Part shown: piece by piece, positions 12,751 through 24,751 of the stretch | How positions within the stretch are numbered: position 1 is the first letter of the stretch | How the letters are laid out: each line of letters opens with the position of its first letter | Origin: Rutpela maculata | Lineage: Eukaryota; Arthropoda; Insecta; Coleoptera; Cerambycidae | Direction: 5' to 3' | Assembly: GCA_936432065.2 (NCBI GenBank) | Contig: OW386291.2 | Location: forward strand, 16,965,821 to 17,029,820 | DNA: 64,000 bases | Position numbers and translations under genes: made by a program | Notes under the pieces: model-generated | Told to the model about the DNA's origin: nothing | Databases searched by the model: none | Seen by the model: the letters and a program-made list of their open reading frames with translations, nothing else

Positions 12751-13390
12751 TACTTCCACATCCAGATTTTCTATCCAAATCACTCACAACGAAAAAATTT
12801 TGTATGTGGAAATAATTGTTTACGGAACTTTAATAATATAATATTTGAAATCCTCTACTCCAAAAACCCATAAAACGATACCCCACATCGGTAGTGGGGT
12901 GGAGGGTGGTGATAGGGGATGGTAGTGGGGGTGGATAAAGTAAAAAAATATTTTGAGGTTTCTAGTTCTTGTACACACACTAAATCACAATTTTCTTTCA
13001 TCCCCTTTAATAATGGGGTGGGAGTGGTAATGGGGGTGGCTAATGCCAAAATTTTTTTTTGAGATATTGTATATACTAAATACCAATTTTATGAACTCTT
13101 ACCTGCTTGATTTACCTATTTACCCCAAATTTACCCCAATTTACCCCCCAACCCTTCTAGTTCTAGATCTCGTTAAAGTACATATGTGTACCAAATTTCA
13201 AGTCAATATCTCAAACGGTTCCAGAGTAAACGTGCGCACAAAAAAAAGTTACAGACCGACAGACAGACAGAAATTTTTTTTCGCTCAAACTTAAAATCTC
13301 GGCGTTTCATGACATTCTAAGACTATTTGAACAATAAAAATTTTAAAAAAAATTTTTGTCGTTACTATACTTCCACTGGATTTGGAAGTA
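12751..13390 (+). mobile_element. Family A repeat, complete reference copy (640 bp)
   Basis: The ends are TACTTCCACATCCAG and, inverted, TACTTCCAAATCCAG, a 15-bp terminal inverted repeat with one mismatch. Internally there are C-rich and G-rich tracts (GTGGGGGTGG, TTTACCCCAATTTACCCC) and an ACAGACAGAC tract. Other copies lie at 11319, 19088 (inverted), 25055 (inverted), 31106 (inverted, internally deleted) and 62020. No transposase is present. It is a non-autonomous DNA element by structure; no clear target duplication was seen. Confidence 0.8.
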
Positions 13391-14756
13391 AAATAAGCTC
13401 ACTGGCTATATGTTTCTTAGATTACAAATTATTTCATCTAACGATAAGTATGCTGTGTTTAAAAGAAATTCTTTTATTTTATATTTTTTAAATTTTGTTG
13501 GGGGGGGGGGTTATATTATGTATGTATATAGGTACTCTTTATAATTATTAGAATGCTAAACTGTGCTATTTCAATTATCTTATACTGATGCTAGTTTTTT
13601 AAATAAGACAAATTCAAAAACTGTTGATTTGAATACTTCATATTAAGAGCTACATAATCGAGAATATTTTTTTTATATTTTATAAGACAATTGCTTTTTG
13701 AGAAAGTGAATACGTATGAGACACAAGTATAATAGAAATATGTGTGTACTGTAGTGTACTAAAAATAGCTAAAGTTCATATAATGAGTAAAAAGTCTTCT
13801 GAATTGCAATTGAAATTTTTTGACTATTTGTTAATTTTTATTACACAGATTTTTTAATCTCGGAAATGCTGTTGGACGTTTGGCAGATGTCTTTAAAAAT
13901 AAGTAGGTAGGTACATCCAAAACGCGTATGTTATTGTTCACTTATGAATGAAGTTTTGCCGGCATAAAGCCAGTAAAATTCCCAGGTAGGAAGAAATAGT
14001 TTAATATATAATACCTACCTAGTGGAGTTTAATCGAAACAATGTCAGTTCAATCTCCAAAAGGAAAATGTTCGGTTAAATTCTGTACCAGTTTAATTAAA
14101 AAAATAATTATAAAATCGAATTCAAATCTTTTCATTACAAATTTTTCGATTATAGTTGAAGTGAACCAATTTATTTTACTGAATTTATTCTGCGGTTGGC
14201 CCTTTCTGAAACATTATTTAATGTTTTAATTATAGAAAATTAGTTTTTATATGCACCAAAAATATTTTGTTATACTTACGTGTTTTAGTTTTTTGACTAT
14301 TTTAAAAGTATATGTATAGAAAATATTAAATTGTAATTTGTGTTCATTACTTATACAGGGTGTCTTAAAAGATAGTACTTTAAATTCTACTGCAGATAGG
14401 GGAGTCCGTAAGAGGAACATTCCAGTAAGAACTTTCTAGTGTTCTTTAACCGAATTATCGTTCCTCAGAATAGATGCCAGACTTCTTTCTTTATAACTTT
14501 TAAATAATTTGACGTACGGTTGTTAAATTTCGTGTCCAGCTATTTATTTTGTGGTGCCACGTGCTCATTAGATTAAACCTTTACTTATTGCAGACCTGTC
14601 CTATACAGTGAAAAAAAGTTTAAATTTTTTTGTCTCACTCCTCAGATTTATTCGAAAAGTCAACAAAATGATGTACTTTAAATTTGAACGTAATCATTTA
14701 ATACTTACACGTGCCTCCGAGACCATGAAGATTCCCGTGTATTTCTTATGGATTTA
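13391..14756. other. Gene-free stretch
   Basis: AT-rich DNA with a G-run at 13500-13510 and short unsupported frames. TACAGGGTGTCTTAAAAG at 14354 is the type of 'caggggtgt' start often seen on insect repeats and recurs as TACAGGGTGTCTGC at 23709. Confidence 0.4.
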
Positions 14757-15625
14757 TAGTTTTCATAGGAGAAGAGATATAAAGTGTTTTAAATTTTTCT
14801 AGTTGCATAATTGATACTAAAATAAAGTTTTCACTTTTGGCAGCTGTCAAAATTTCTACCAACTTAATGAAAATTTTCAAAATTACGAGACAACTTGTAA
14901 TTTTTTAAATTTGACAGCGATGTTGACAGCTGTCAAGAATAAAAAAAAAGGAAATGAAAAATCTACTTTGGCAAATCGATTATATATTTGTAAACTAAAA
15001 TTGTGTGAATCTTTGTATATTTGTGACTTGAGATTGATTATAATCGAAAAACGATATTTTCTAGTAAAAAATAAATTTTAGATCAAAATTATAAAAAACT
15101 GTAGCCAAAAATTAAAATCCGCCTCGACAGATTGATAGAGAGAGAATTTCAAAATTTGAAAAAAAAAGTTTCTGATAACTTTAACTTGACGACCTGGGTG
15201 GCACAGTAGGATTTTGTCCTACCTTTTAATTTAATATCAATTATGGAACTAGAAAGTTTTAAAACACTTTATGTATGCCTTCTTCTATGAAAACATTATT
15301 TTCAAAATTACGGACACATTTATAAATTTTTAAATTTTACAGCGGTTTTGGCATCTGTCAAAAATAAAAAAAAAAGGAAATGAAAAATGACAGATCGATT
15401 ATGTATTTGTAAAGTAAAGATTTAAAACTAATTGTGCGAATCTTGATATATTTGTGACCTGTAGACTGATTTTAATTGAAAGGAACTATATTTTCTAGTA
15501 AAAATTTAATTATAGATCAAAATTTTTGATAAAGAATTTCAAAAAGTACTTTTAAAAAAAAAGTTTCAGATAACTTGACGACCTGTAGAGTGATTTGGGC
15601 GACACAGTAGGGTTTCGTCCTAATA
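14757..15625. repeat. Tandem duplication with an embedded inverted repeat
   Basis: A block at about 14860-15225 recurs at about 15290-15625. Both hold AAAAAAAGGAAATGAAAAAT, ATATTTTCTAGTAAAAA and a closing TTGACGACCTG followed by a segment with CACAGTAGG. Separately, 14757-14820 is the reverse complement of 15232-15295 (TTTTCATAGGAGAAG versus CTTCTTCTATGAAAA). The second copy therefore begins with an inverted piece of the sequence before the first. No gene is supported. Confidence 0.65.
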
Positions 15626-16500
15626 TTTAGCAATTTCTAGCGTATCCAAATGTGTTGTGTCCGTACTACCGGCAGGACACTGTACGCTTTGTCATTAAAA
15701 CGTAAAAGACGTGTTATGTTAATTGTTAAAAATATATAACTGTCTTCGCCAGACGCTGTCGTGTGTGTTTTACCTAGGGTTGATGTTCCAATACTCTGGA
15801 GTGAAGTGAAGTGAAGCATTTTCCAATTATTTTATTATACTTGCAAAACTGTATGTATGTATACAGTGTGTGTAGTGGCGGGCTAGGCATAGGGAGTAAG
15901 AATTACAACATCGCGTGTGCCAGCTGGCTGAAATGAAATAACTGAGAGCTGGGATGCTTTGCCGACGGGCGAGTTTGCTCTGCTGTGTTGTCATATCTCT
16001 CACGCTACGTGAATGTACATGCCTAATCGGCAATTACATGCACTGTATACTATGTAAGTATTTAGTGATTGAAATTTCACCCACCGATCGAGCTGAAATT
16101 TTGCACACAGCTTTGGTTCTGATGACTAGACAATGATATGGTACCGAAAAGTGTATTTTTAGTTTTAACACTATAGTTTTTATTTTTTTTATCGCATAGT
16201 GTATTCATTCATACGTTGTTACAAGCTTTTATTCCAAGATATTCTAAGAAATGGCGAAAGCGCTACGGACGCCTGCGGCGAAGTTTCAGTAATGTCTTAT
16301 TAATTATGAATATAAAATAAAATAATTAAGATGTAACTTAGATGGCGAATTACCTTTTTACATGACGTCATTGTAAATCCAGTTAAGACTAAAAAGTTCA
16401 AAATAAATAAATTAAAAAACTTTTTAAAAACAATGCTTTTATTTTAAAACCAAATTGCACTAAACAGTAGAAAATGTTTTTTCAACTTTGTAAATATAGT
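15626..16500. other. Gene-free stretch, GC-richer at 15850-16060
   Basis: A less AT-rich patch (15850-16060) contains short overlapping frames on both strands, none of which resembles a known protein. The rest is AT-rich and without landmarks. Confidence 0.35.
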
Positions 16501-19040
16501 CCTGAGCCTGAGTACACTTCTGTAGGGAAGTTGACGTACCCTATTTTTTTTTTATAGGATGGTTAGAGAGGTATAACAACTAATTTTCAGTCGGGTGATA
16601 AGCCGTCATCGTTTTCCTACAATGACGTCATCAACTATGGTGGCCGGCCGTTCCTTACTACGCTTATATCTATCTAACTACTAAGTGGACTTATATATAA
16701 AAAAAAGTCTAAATAAAGCAAATAGACACTTCCAAATTTAATGCTCTTGTAAGACCTTAGAAATATTGATTAAATAATAATAATAATAATATACTCCAAT
16801 ATTTCTATACTGACTTTTAAAATATAAAACAAATACGCACAAGTTATTATAAATTATTAGTAGGTACAATGTATAAAAAATATATAAAGAACAATGCATA
16901 AAAATATTTATTACTTTTATATACACAATTCAACCTAAATAGTATATTATTACATTTACAAAATGAACAACACGAAATTTGGTTTTGTTACATGTACATG
17001 TTGTTGTTGCACATTTGACTCAAGAACAGACACCAACAAAGTCATCTGGGTATTGTTTAATGTTTTTTGTGGGAGTAGCGCGTTATCGATCTCCTCAAAA
17101 CCAAATTCATGGGGATCCAACCGGGTAAGAATCTTGTCCATGCAATGTCGCTGCAAATAGGTATGATAATAGGCTCTTAATAAATGTCTTCTAATGCATC
17201 TACTTGTTGGCGGTAAATCATCAACGTCAATATTTTTGCCGTGTCGAAATAAGTTACTATAGTTACTAGGACTATTCTTCAAAAGATTCAGAAAGAATAT
17301 TAAGACAAGGCGACAATGTGGTGGACATAGCAGAAATATCTGAAAGTGCGTTTGCCTGCTCAGTTAAACACTTTTTGGCCATCAGCAAAAAACAAATTGC
17401 TTTTGCAGCAGTTTTTTACTAATGCTTTAAAAAAATCTTGCCCAACAATTACAAATTGCACTATTCATATGTTATGCGCATTTCTGGCTCTGAAGTCAGT
17501 GATGTAAAAATAAAGGCAGATTTGGATTGTTGTCCCCTAATGCACCTACCTGTTGGCAGTAAATCATCAACGTCAATATTTTTGCCGTGTCGTTTTAACC
17601 AGAACCTAAGTTCATCGAACGTCTTACAGGGCGAACACTTTCGCAATACTTTAACTAAATATTCTTCTGCAAGATTCAAACTGGCTTCAATCTCAGTTGA
17701 GTGAGTAGAAACTCCAAAGCGGTTTAGATAGTCTGATGAGGCAATGCTGCTTTCTTTGTTCCAATTTTGCTGGTATAATCTGCCCCAGATAATGCGTGAA
17801 GGGCAGGTAATAAAGAACACAGTTCTTGACCTAAATTAAATGCTATAACATGTATTGGCAAGATTCGAGTAGTATCTCCTACACCAGTGCGTATCCACAT
17901 TTCCTCCAGTCCCATGTCATGAAGTGCATCCCAATAAAATACTGCCAAAACCATGACATCAGTATCTGCACTAACAAATACAATTTTAGTAAAGCTTTGC
18001 AGCATGCTTTGCGTGTAGCATCATCCTGAAGTCCGTTTCTTCAATATAAAAACAATCCAAATCTGGATGATAGGACTTTATCCCATATTGAGTGGATGTA
18101 ACCTTTATTTTTACACCACTATCTTCAGAGCCAGAAAATGCGCTTAACATATGAATAGTGTTATTTGTAATTGTTGGGCAAGATTTTTTTAAACCATTAG
18201 TAAAAAACTGCTGCAAAAGCAATTTGTTTTTTGCTGATGGCCAAGAAGTGTTTAATTGAACAGGCAAAGGCACTTTTTCAGATATTTCTGGAATGTCCAC
18301 CACATTGTCGCCTTGTCTTAATATTCTTTCTGAATCTTTTGGAGAATACTCATAGTAACTATAGTAACTTATTTCAACACTACAAAAATATTGACGTTGA
18401 CGATTTACCGCCAACAAGTAGGTGCATTAGAGGACATTTACTTAGAGCCTATTATCATACCTATTTTCAGCGATATTGCATCGCCGAGATTCTTACCTAG
18501 TTGGATCCCCATGAATTTGGTTTTGAGGAGATCGATAACGCGCTACTCCCACAAAAAAAACATTAAACAATACTCAGATGACTTTGTTGGTGTCTGTTCT
18601 TGCGTAATATGTGCAACAACTATTTTTATGCATTGTTCTTTATATATTTTTTATACATTGTACCTACCAATTTATAATAACTTGTGCGTATTTGTTTTAT
18701 ATTTTAAAAATCAATATAGAAATATTGGAGTATATTATTATTATTATTGTTATTATTATTATTTAATCAATATTTCTAAGGTCTTACAAGAGCATTAAAT
18801 TTGAAAGTGTCTATTGGCTTTATTTAGACTTTTTTATATATAAATTCACTTAGTAGTTACATAGATATAAGCGTAGTAAGGAACGGCCGGCCACCATAGT
18901 TGATGACGTCATTGTAGGAAAACATACCACATGACGGCTTATCACGCGACTGAAAATTAGTTTTTATAACCCCCTCTAACCATCCTACAAAAAAAATTAG
19001 GGTACATCAACTTCCCTACAGAAGTGTACTCGGGCTCTGG
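16501..19040. mobile_element. 2.5-kb foldback built from pieces of an XPG-like gene
   Basis: The arms at about 16501-17535 and 18048-19040 are reverse complements of ~1 kb around a ~510-bp loop. Outer landmarks are GAGTACACTTCTGTAGGGAA, CAATGACGTCATCAACTATG and GGCCGGCCGTTCCTTACTAC, plus an AAT/ATT trinucleotide run in both arms (16766 and 18734). Each arm carries, from outside inwards, a non-coding tail, the 3' end of the gene, then an inverted piece of its 5' end. The left arm lacks about 40 bp relative to the right. No clear target duplication was found. It is probably a non-autonomous derivative of a transposon carrying the nuclease gene. Confidence 0.75.
16956..18417 (-). pseudogene. XPG/FEN1-like nuclease-family gene, rearranged fragments
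   Basis: Read on the minus strand there are three usable pieces. 18417-17986 holds an N-terminal part (SERILRQGDNVVDIPE, PLPVQLNTSWPSAKNK). 18005-17540 holds the nuclease-like core: SADTDVMVLAV, then ALSGADYTSKIGTKKAAL. 17282-16956 holds a later part (DVDDLPPTSRCIRRHLLRAY) and a Cys-rich tail. The D-T-D then G-x-D-Y-T order resembles the XPG-I/FEN1 acidic motifs and the glycine turn after them. An inverted 5' piece (17282-17535) interrupts the order, the frame changes near 18000, and a stop replaces a Cys in the tail. The family is common in invertebrate genomes, often in many copies. Its biochemical role is inferred only from the motifs. Confidence 0.65.
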
Positions 19041-19087
19041 ATTAATACAAAACCAATGGGTGCTCTGATTAGATGAAGTAATATTTT

Positions 19088-19758
19088 ATTACTTCTTTTT
19101 ACTACGTATAGTAACGACAAAAAAATTTTTAAAAATTTTTATTGTTCAAATAGGCTTAGAATGTCACGAAACGTCGAGATTTTAAGTTTGAGCGAAAAAA
19201 AAATTTCTGTCTGTCGGTCTGTCTGTAACTTTTTTTGTGCGCACGATTACTCTGGAACCGTTTGAGATATTGACTTGAAATTTGGTACACATATGTACTT
19301 TAACGAGATCTAGAACTAGATTATATTTTCATCTTGTTTCGTCGAAGGGTTGGGGGGTAAATTGGGGTAAATTTGGGGAAAATAGGTAAATCAAGCAGGT
19401 AAGAGTCCATAAAATTGGTATTTAGTATATACAAGAGAAGCTGAGGTCTCAAAAAAAGTTTTGACATTAACCACCCCCATTACCACCCCCACCCCATTAT
19501 TAAAGGGGATGAAAAAAAAATGTGATTTAGGGTGTGCACAAGAACCAGAAACCTCGAAATGTTTTTTTACTTCATCCACCCCCACTACCACCCCCTATCA
19601 GCACCCCCACCCCGCTACCGATGTGTGGTATCATTTTATGGGTTTTTGGGGTAGAGGATTTCAAATATTATATTATTAATGTTCCATAAACAATTATTTC
19701 CTCATACAAAATTTTTTCGTTGTGAGTGACTTAGATAAAAAATCTGGATGTGGAAGTA
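19088..19758 (-). mobile_element. Family A repeat, inverted copy
   Basis: Reverse complement of the 12751-13390 copy along almost its full length. The CTGGATGTGGAAGTA end is intact at 19744-19758, while the other end is decayed (ATTACTTC...). The C-rich tracts, the ACAGACAGAC tract and CTGGAACCGTTTGAG are all present. Confidence 0.8.
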
Positions 19759-20153
19759 GTGATTTCCTTAAGCAGCGGTTTTTAATACGGTATCGAAACT
19801 AGGATAACTGTTTATCTTCAACTAATACTGAAAAAACTTGCAAATCTAGGACAGCCGTCACTTTTACCATGCTGATGTCATGCCTTTTAGCAATTTTTCA
19901 TCGTCTTGCTCTTTTATTTCATTAATCTAACATATTTAGTTTAAATGTCTTTAAACATAACATTCCAGTAAGTTTTATATATTGCACCCTGAGATAAATA
20001 GGTTTTTATCGCAGCAGCTATGGATGTACACATTGAACACCACCTACATCCTCTGATTCTTGTGTCTTAGTCATCCTCCCAAGCTGTATATATCTCTCAA
20101 ATATAATCAGTACAAACAGTTAATTTCTTTCCTTAATTTCCTTTATTTATGGA
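19759..20153. other. Gene-free stretch
   Basis: AT-rich sequence between a family A copy and the next foldback. No gene, RNA or repeat boundary was recognised. Confidence 0.4.
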
Positions 20154-22644
20154 CAAAGGGCATAACCGGGTAAGCATGGGAAAACTGCCCTTGAAGTAAT
20201 ATTGCTACTTTTTTTTTGTATAGTGTATATAAGCATTAGATGTAATTCTGCAAAATTTTGACTTTCTAAAACATAGTTTTCGAGTAAAAAAATCAATTCT
20301 AAATTTTTTTATTTTTTATTTTTTGACAAACTACGTTTACCAAATTTTTGGTGCTTTATATATAGTATACATCTACTTCAGATGGATTAGTAATAAAAAA
20401 ATTAGGTTATTATTCTTCAAAGAAATATGTTTTTTAATTTTTTTTATTTTTCAAAAAAATTTTTTTTAATAATTTATCATTTAGTGTTCTATAACATATA
20501 TTTTTATGAAATACTTTGAATTGGTACAACATACTGAAAAATAAAAAAATCTATGCTACTCTATTTTCCACAATAACATTCGTACTAATTATTAATTACA
20601 CAGGTCAACATTTAAATTGAGAAAATAAACCGGACTCTACCTAGATACACAGGTGCCGAGGTCGGTTAAGCTCTACCACGGCAGGTTCAAGGTCATTTGA
20701 AGGTCAAACTAAGAAGAGGTGGTTGAAAAAATCTGAAAAAATTCACACATACGTTTTTGGGGTCGCTGAATCCGAATCCGGTGTTCGCTTGCCCTTAAAA
20801 TGCATCCGGAGGTCATTTCAAGGTTAATTTGAGAAAAACAGTAAAAAAATCTGAAAAAATGTTTATACAAGTTTTTTGGGTTGCTGAGTCTATATCCGAT
20901 GCCGGTTGACCTCCACCACGTCAATTTCAAGGTCATTCGAAGGTCAAACTAAGAAAAGGTGGTTGAAAAAATCTGAAAAAATTTACACATAGGTTTTTGG
21001 GGTCGCTGAGTCCGAATCCGGTGTTCGCTTACCTTTAAAATGCATCCAGAGGTCATTTCAAGGTTAATTTGAGAAAAACAGAGGGGAAGCTGTCAAAAAA
21101 CTTGAAAAAATTTTAATACAGGTTTTTTGGGTCGCTGAGTCTGCATCCGATGCCGGTTGACCTCTACCACGTCAGTTTCAAGGTCATTCGAAGGTCAAAC
21201 TAAGAAAATTTGGTTGAAAAAATCTGAAAAATTCACACATAGGTTTTTTTGGGAGGTCGCTGAGTCCGAATCCGGTGTTCGCTTACCATTAAAAGGCATC
21301 CAGAGGTCATTTCAAGGTCATTCTGAGGTCATTTCAAGCCGGCATTCGTCCGCCAGCTTTAGCTGCACATGAAGATTCTTCGGATATCTCAATATATTTA
21401 ACTCAATGAATCACCTACTTATTTTTTTCTATGAAAGTTGACGAGCTTATATTCACCACATAAATCCTGTGGAACGCAAAGACTGGCCTTTAGATATAGT
21501 TGCAGAAGCAGAAGCATGTCCACCGCAAGTGAGTTGGGACAGAAGAGGGATATAAGTTCGGCGCGAATCACGGGCGTTGACTTCACTCACTTGAAGCTTA
21601 TCATGTCAGGATCAAAGTAATTTAATGGTTTTTTGAGTCAGACAAACTTACAAGGAGGCAAACAGGACTGTCAGATAGAAATATTTAGTCATTTAGTCAG
21701 ACAGGAAGATAGACAGAATTACCGACAGGAAGGCAGGTCAGATAGATGGACGACAGAGAGAAAATGCAGGCGGACGATAAATACAGACTAACAAGCAAAT
21801 AAACGGGTGTGCAGATATAAAGGCAGACAGACAAACAGACAATAAGTAGGCCGGTGAGCATTCGTATAAATTTTTTCCAATTTTTTCACCTCCTATTCTT
21901 ACTTTAACCTTCAAACGACCTTGAAAATGAGGCGAGAGAGGTCAACCGACATCGAATTCGGACCCAACGATCCCAAAAACCTATGTGTGCATTTTTTCAG
22001 ATTTTTTCAACCACCCCTTCTTAGTTTGACCTTCAAATGACCTTGAACCTGACGTGATAGAGCTTAACCGACCTCGGCATCGGAATTAGCGACCCCAAAA
22101 CCCCTGAGTATCTAGGTAAAGTCTGGTGTATTGTCTTAAATTAAATGTTGACGTGTAATTAATAATTAGTACGAATGTTATTGTGGAAAATAGAGTAGCA
22201 TAGATTTTTTATTTTTCAGTATGTTGTACCAATTGAAAGTATTTCATAAAAATATATGTGTAAATGATAAATTATTTTAAAAAAATTGGTGGGTGTCCCT
22301 AATGCAGAAGTGTCAAAAAGAATTTTTTGAAAAATAAAAAAATTCAAAAAACATATTTCTTTGAAGAATAATAACCTAATTTTTTTATTACTAATCCATT
22401 TGAAGTAGAGTATACTATACTATACTATATATAAAGCACCAAAAATTTGGTAAACGTAGTTTGTCAAACAAAAAAATAAATAAAATAAAAAAATTTAGAA
22501 TTGATTTTTTTACTCGAAAACTATAAGTTTTAGAAAGTCAAAATTTTGCAGAATTACATCTAATGCTTATATACACTATACAAAAAAAAGTAGCAATATT
22601 ACTTCAAGGGCAGTCTTCCCATGCTTACCCGGTTGTGCCCTTTG
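20154..22644. mobile_element. 2.5-kb foldback, ends CAAAGGGCAYAACCGGG
   Basis: The arms 20154-20800 and about 21940-22644 are reverse complements. They begin CAAAGGGCATAACCGGGTAA and CAAAGGGCACAACCGGGTAA respectively. The arms include long T/A-rich blocks and a shared GGTCGGTTAAGCTCTA-type segment. Between them lie a tandem array (20640-21340) and an unrelated centre (about 21340-21860) with degenerate CAGA-rich sequence (21640-21850). No transposase is present and no target duplication was identified. It is a foldback-type non-autonomous element. Confidence 0.75.
20640..21340. repeat. ~240-250-bp tandem repeats rich in AGGTCA
   Basis: GGTCATTYGAAGGTCAAAC starts at 20691, 20931 and 21182, giving spacings of 240 and 251 bp. 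Each unit alternates two versions of TTGGGGTCGCTGAGTCCGAA and two AGGTCA clusters. The clusters are direct repeats with 5-bp spacing, for example AGGTCA at 20690 and 20701, and at 21304, 21315 and 21326. Inverted copies occur at 21904-21925 and 22027-22050. Confidence 0.75.
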
Positions 22645-24084
22645 AAATGCTAACTTTCGATTTGGCCATATTTCAATTTTAAAAGCCTCATCTTCGGTTT
22701 CGCGAATAATTTTTTTAAAGTGATTTTCTATACGGTGAGCCCTATATTAATATATATTTATATATCGGATGATGGTCCAAATGCCTATTTTTTTTTAAAT
22801 AGTTTGTTCTACTCCTTTACAAGAAAATTAAATTTTTCAATATAGCGCACCACTCCAAACATTCTGAAAAAATTCATGAAACTAGCATTTTATAATTGTC
22901 AAAAAATGGCTAAATAAACTTTGGTGTACATGATAATTAACTACACTTAAATCACATTTGTGTTTTCTATATGCTTCTAAAAACCATAAATCCCCTAAAT
23001 GACCTTGAAAAATTCCCTGAATGAGTTTTCCAATAGCCCACCTTCATGGAGAATTTCAGATTATTCGCTTAGAAAAAAAATAAAAACAAAAAACACCTTT
23101 TTTGCTCCCCGCAGGAGCAATGAACCTATGGACCGTAGTTTTGAGGTCAAAGTAACACTTTTACCGGGTTTATTTAAAAATCCAAGTTTAGGACATTTCA
23201 CCTATCTTAACCTTGGAGTTTGTCAATGAAAATCGTTCCTAATTTCATTATTAGAGCATGGCATTTAACTATATACAAAATTTATGATACACACTGTATA
23301 TGGTTGTATTTCTTAGAGCAATAGGAAGTATCTGAAATCATTTTAAAGATTGTACTATTTATGATTTTTCAAATATTTATAATAAACCGAAAATAAACGC
23401 ATATTTCCCTCTCACTCTGCAAATCCTATCCTTAATTGCAGATTACTCTGCATATGGATATTGTTATAATATACAAGTGATAGTTAAAATGAGGTGGTTT
23501 TCGTAGTGTATAAGATAAGGAATGAGATAATCAGTATTTTCCACTACCTAAAGGATTAGGGAGACAGCTAGTCTAGACTTTCCGTCGTTTCACTGGTGGG
23601 TTGTCTCTTGTGCGAGGAAAATTAAATTTTAAAATTATATCTTAAATACAGCTTATGTGAATATTACGTAATTATGAGGTGAAAGCACGTCATCAAAAAA
23701 GAAGTAATACAGGGTGTCTGCTATATAAGTACAAATGATAATATATCGACCCAAAAGAAGAAAAAAATTCTTATAAATTTTTTGTTTTATTCCAAAGATT
23801 TTGCTTAAATTAATTATTTTCTAAAAATACGGTATTTTCAGGCCAGACAGTACATAATATTATGTAGGTCAGTTTTTTAGAACACTAAAATCAAGTTCAA
23901 TGTCTTCTTGTGACCTACCCCCTTTTTATTATGTTTATTGTATTGATAATAAGACATAAAAAAACGCCGGTGACTCTTTCATAAAAGGAAGTCTCGGCTG
24001 TCGGCGTCGACGTTCAAAGAAAATGTTCATGTGTTTTTCATACCTACTAACTTAGCCGTTAGTAGACCGCCGCTTAAAGAGGTC
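22645..24084. other. Gene-free stretch
   Basis: AT-rich DNA. It contains a short AT palindromic stretch at 22745-22766 and TACAGGGTGTCTGC at 23709 (similar to 14354). A 76-residue frame at 22999 matches nothing I recognise and is not called. Confidence 0.35.
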
Positions 24085-24751
24085 TACACACGATCCAGCG
24101 GCAGGGACCCGACATTGTCGGTACGCTTTGAAGATAATTGGAATTCCAGCGGACCAGTTCACTTTTACGAATGAGCTCAAAGCATACCGACATGCAGGGG
24201 CGGCCCTTGTAAACTTTTCAGGTGGTGCGAGATCTCATTGTGCCCCCCCCCCAATATGCAATCGCTTATTCGTGATTAGGCTGTACATAGAGACCGAAGA
24301 TAACATACATTTTTTACATCCAAAAAAAATTTTTTTTTAGTCTGAAAACAGCGTTGAGGGGGGGGAATCCGAGAAACTTTTTTTATTCAAAAAAATTGTT
24401 TGAAGAGCGGGGGGGTAAAATCCGAAAGAATTTTTTGAAGAGCGAGGGGAGAAATCCGAAAAAACAATATTTTTTAGTTCGAATGAATTTTTGAGGAAAG
24501 GGGAAAAATCACAAAAAAACAGGCATACGTCAAATGTGCATCGTAAATTAATTAAAAACTGGAACAAATGAATATAGATCTTTTCACGGAAATGGAAGTT
24601 GTAAGGTTAAGTGATATTAAGGTGCTTGGGTTTTATTTTTTACGCAGACAAACTATCATTGCATTTTCGGCGCCCCCCCCCCCAAGAAGGCGGCCGGTGC
24701 GGCCGCACCGCTCGCACCGCCCTAGGGCCGTCCCTGCCGCTGGATCGTGTG
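24085..24751. mobile_element. Outer inverted repeat around a hAT-like element
   Basis: 24085-24105 (CACACGATCCAGCGGCAGGG...) is the exact reverse complement of 24731-24751, 21 bp. A second short inverted pair lies inside the left part (GTCGGTACGCTTTG near 24118 versus CAAAGCATACCGAC near 24178). The right flank holds the hairpin CACATTGTTGACAATGTG (24763). The outer repeat overlaps the right terminus of the element at 24195-24736, so the two may share one end. Confidence 0.55.
24195..24736. mobile_element. hAT-like non-autonomous element (542 bp)
   Basis: The ends CAGGGGCGGCCCT and, inverted, CAGGGACGGCCCT form a 13-bp terminal repeat with one mismatch, of the same CAGGG-GC-rich type as 6562-6876. 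C-runs lie inside both ends (24241, 24671). Internally there is a degenerate tandem 'ttttttgaagagcg-gggg-aatccgaaa' repeat (24340-24500). The 8-bp flanks do not match well, so the boundary is less secure than for the other hAT calls. No transposase is present. Confidence 0.6.

Noticed and set aside
15827..16136. Overlapping short frames in a GC-richer patch
   Set aside because: Frames on both strands reflect composition only; no similarity recognised.
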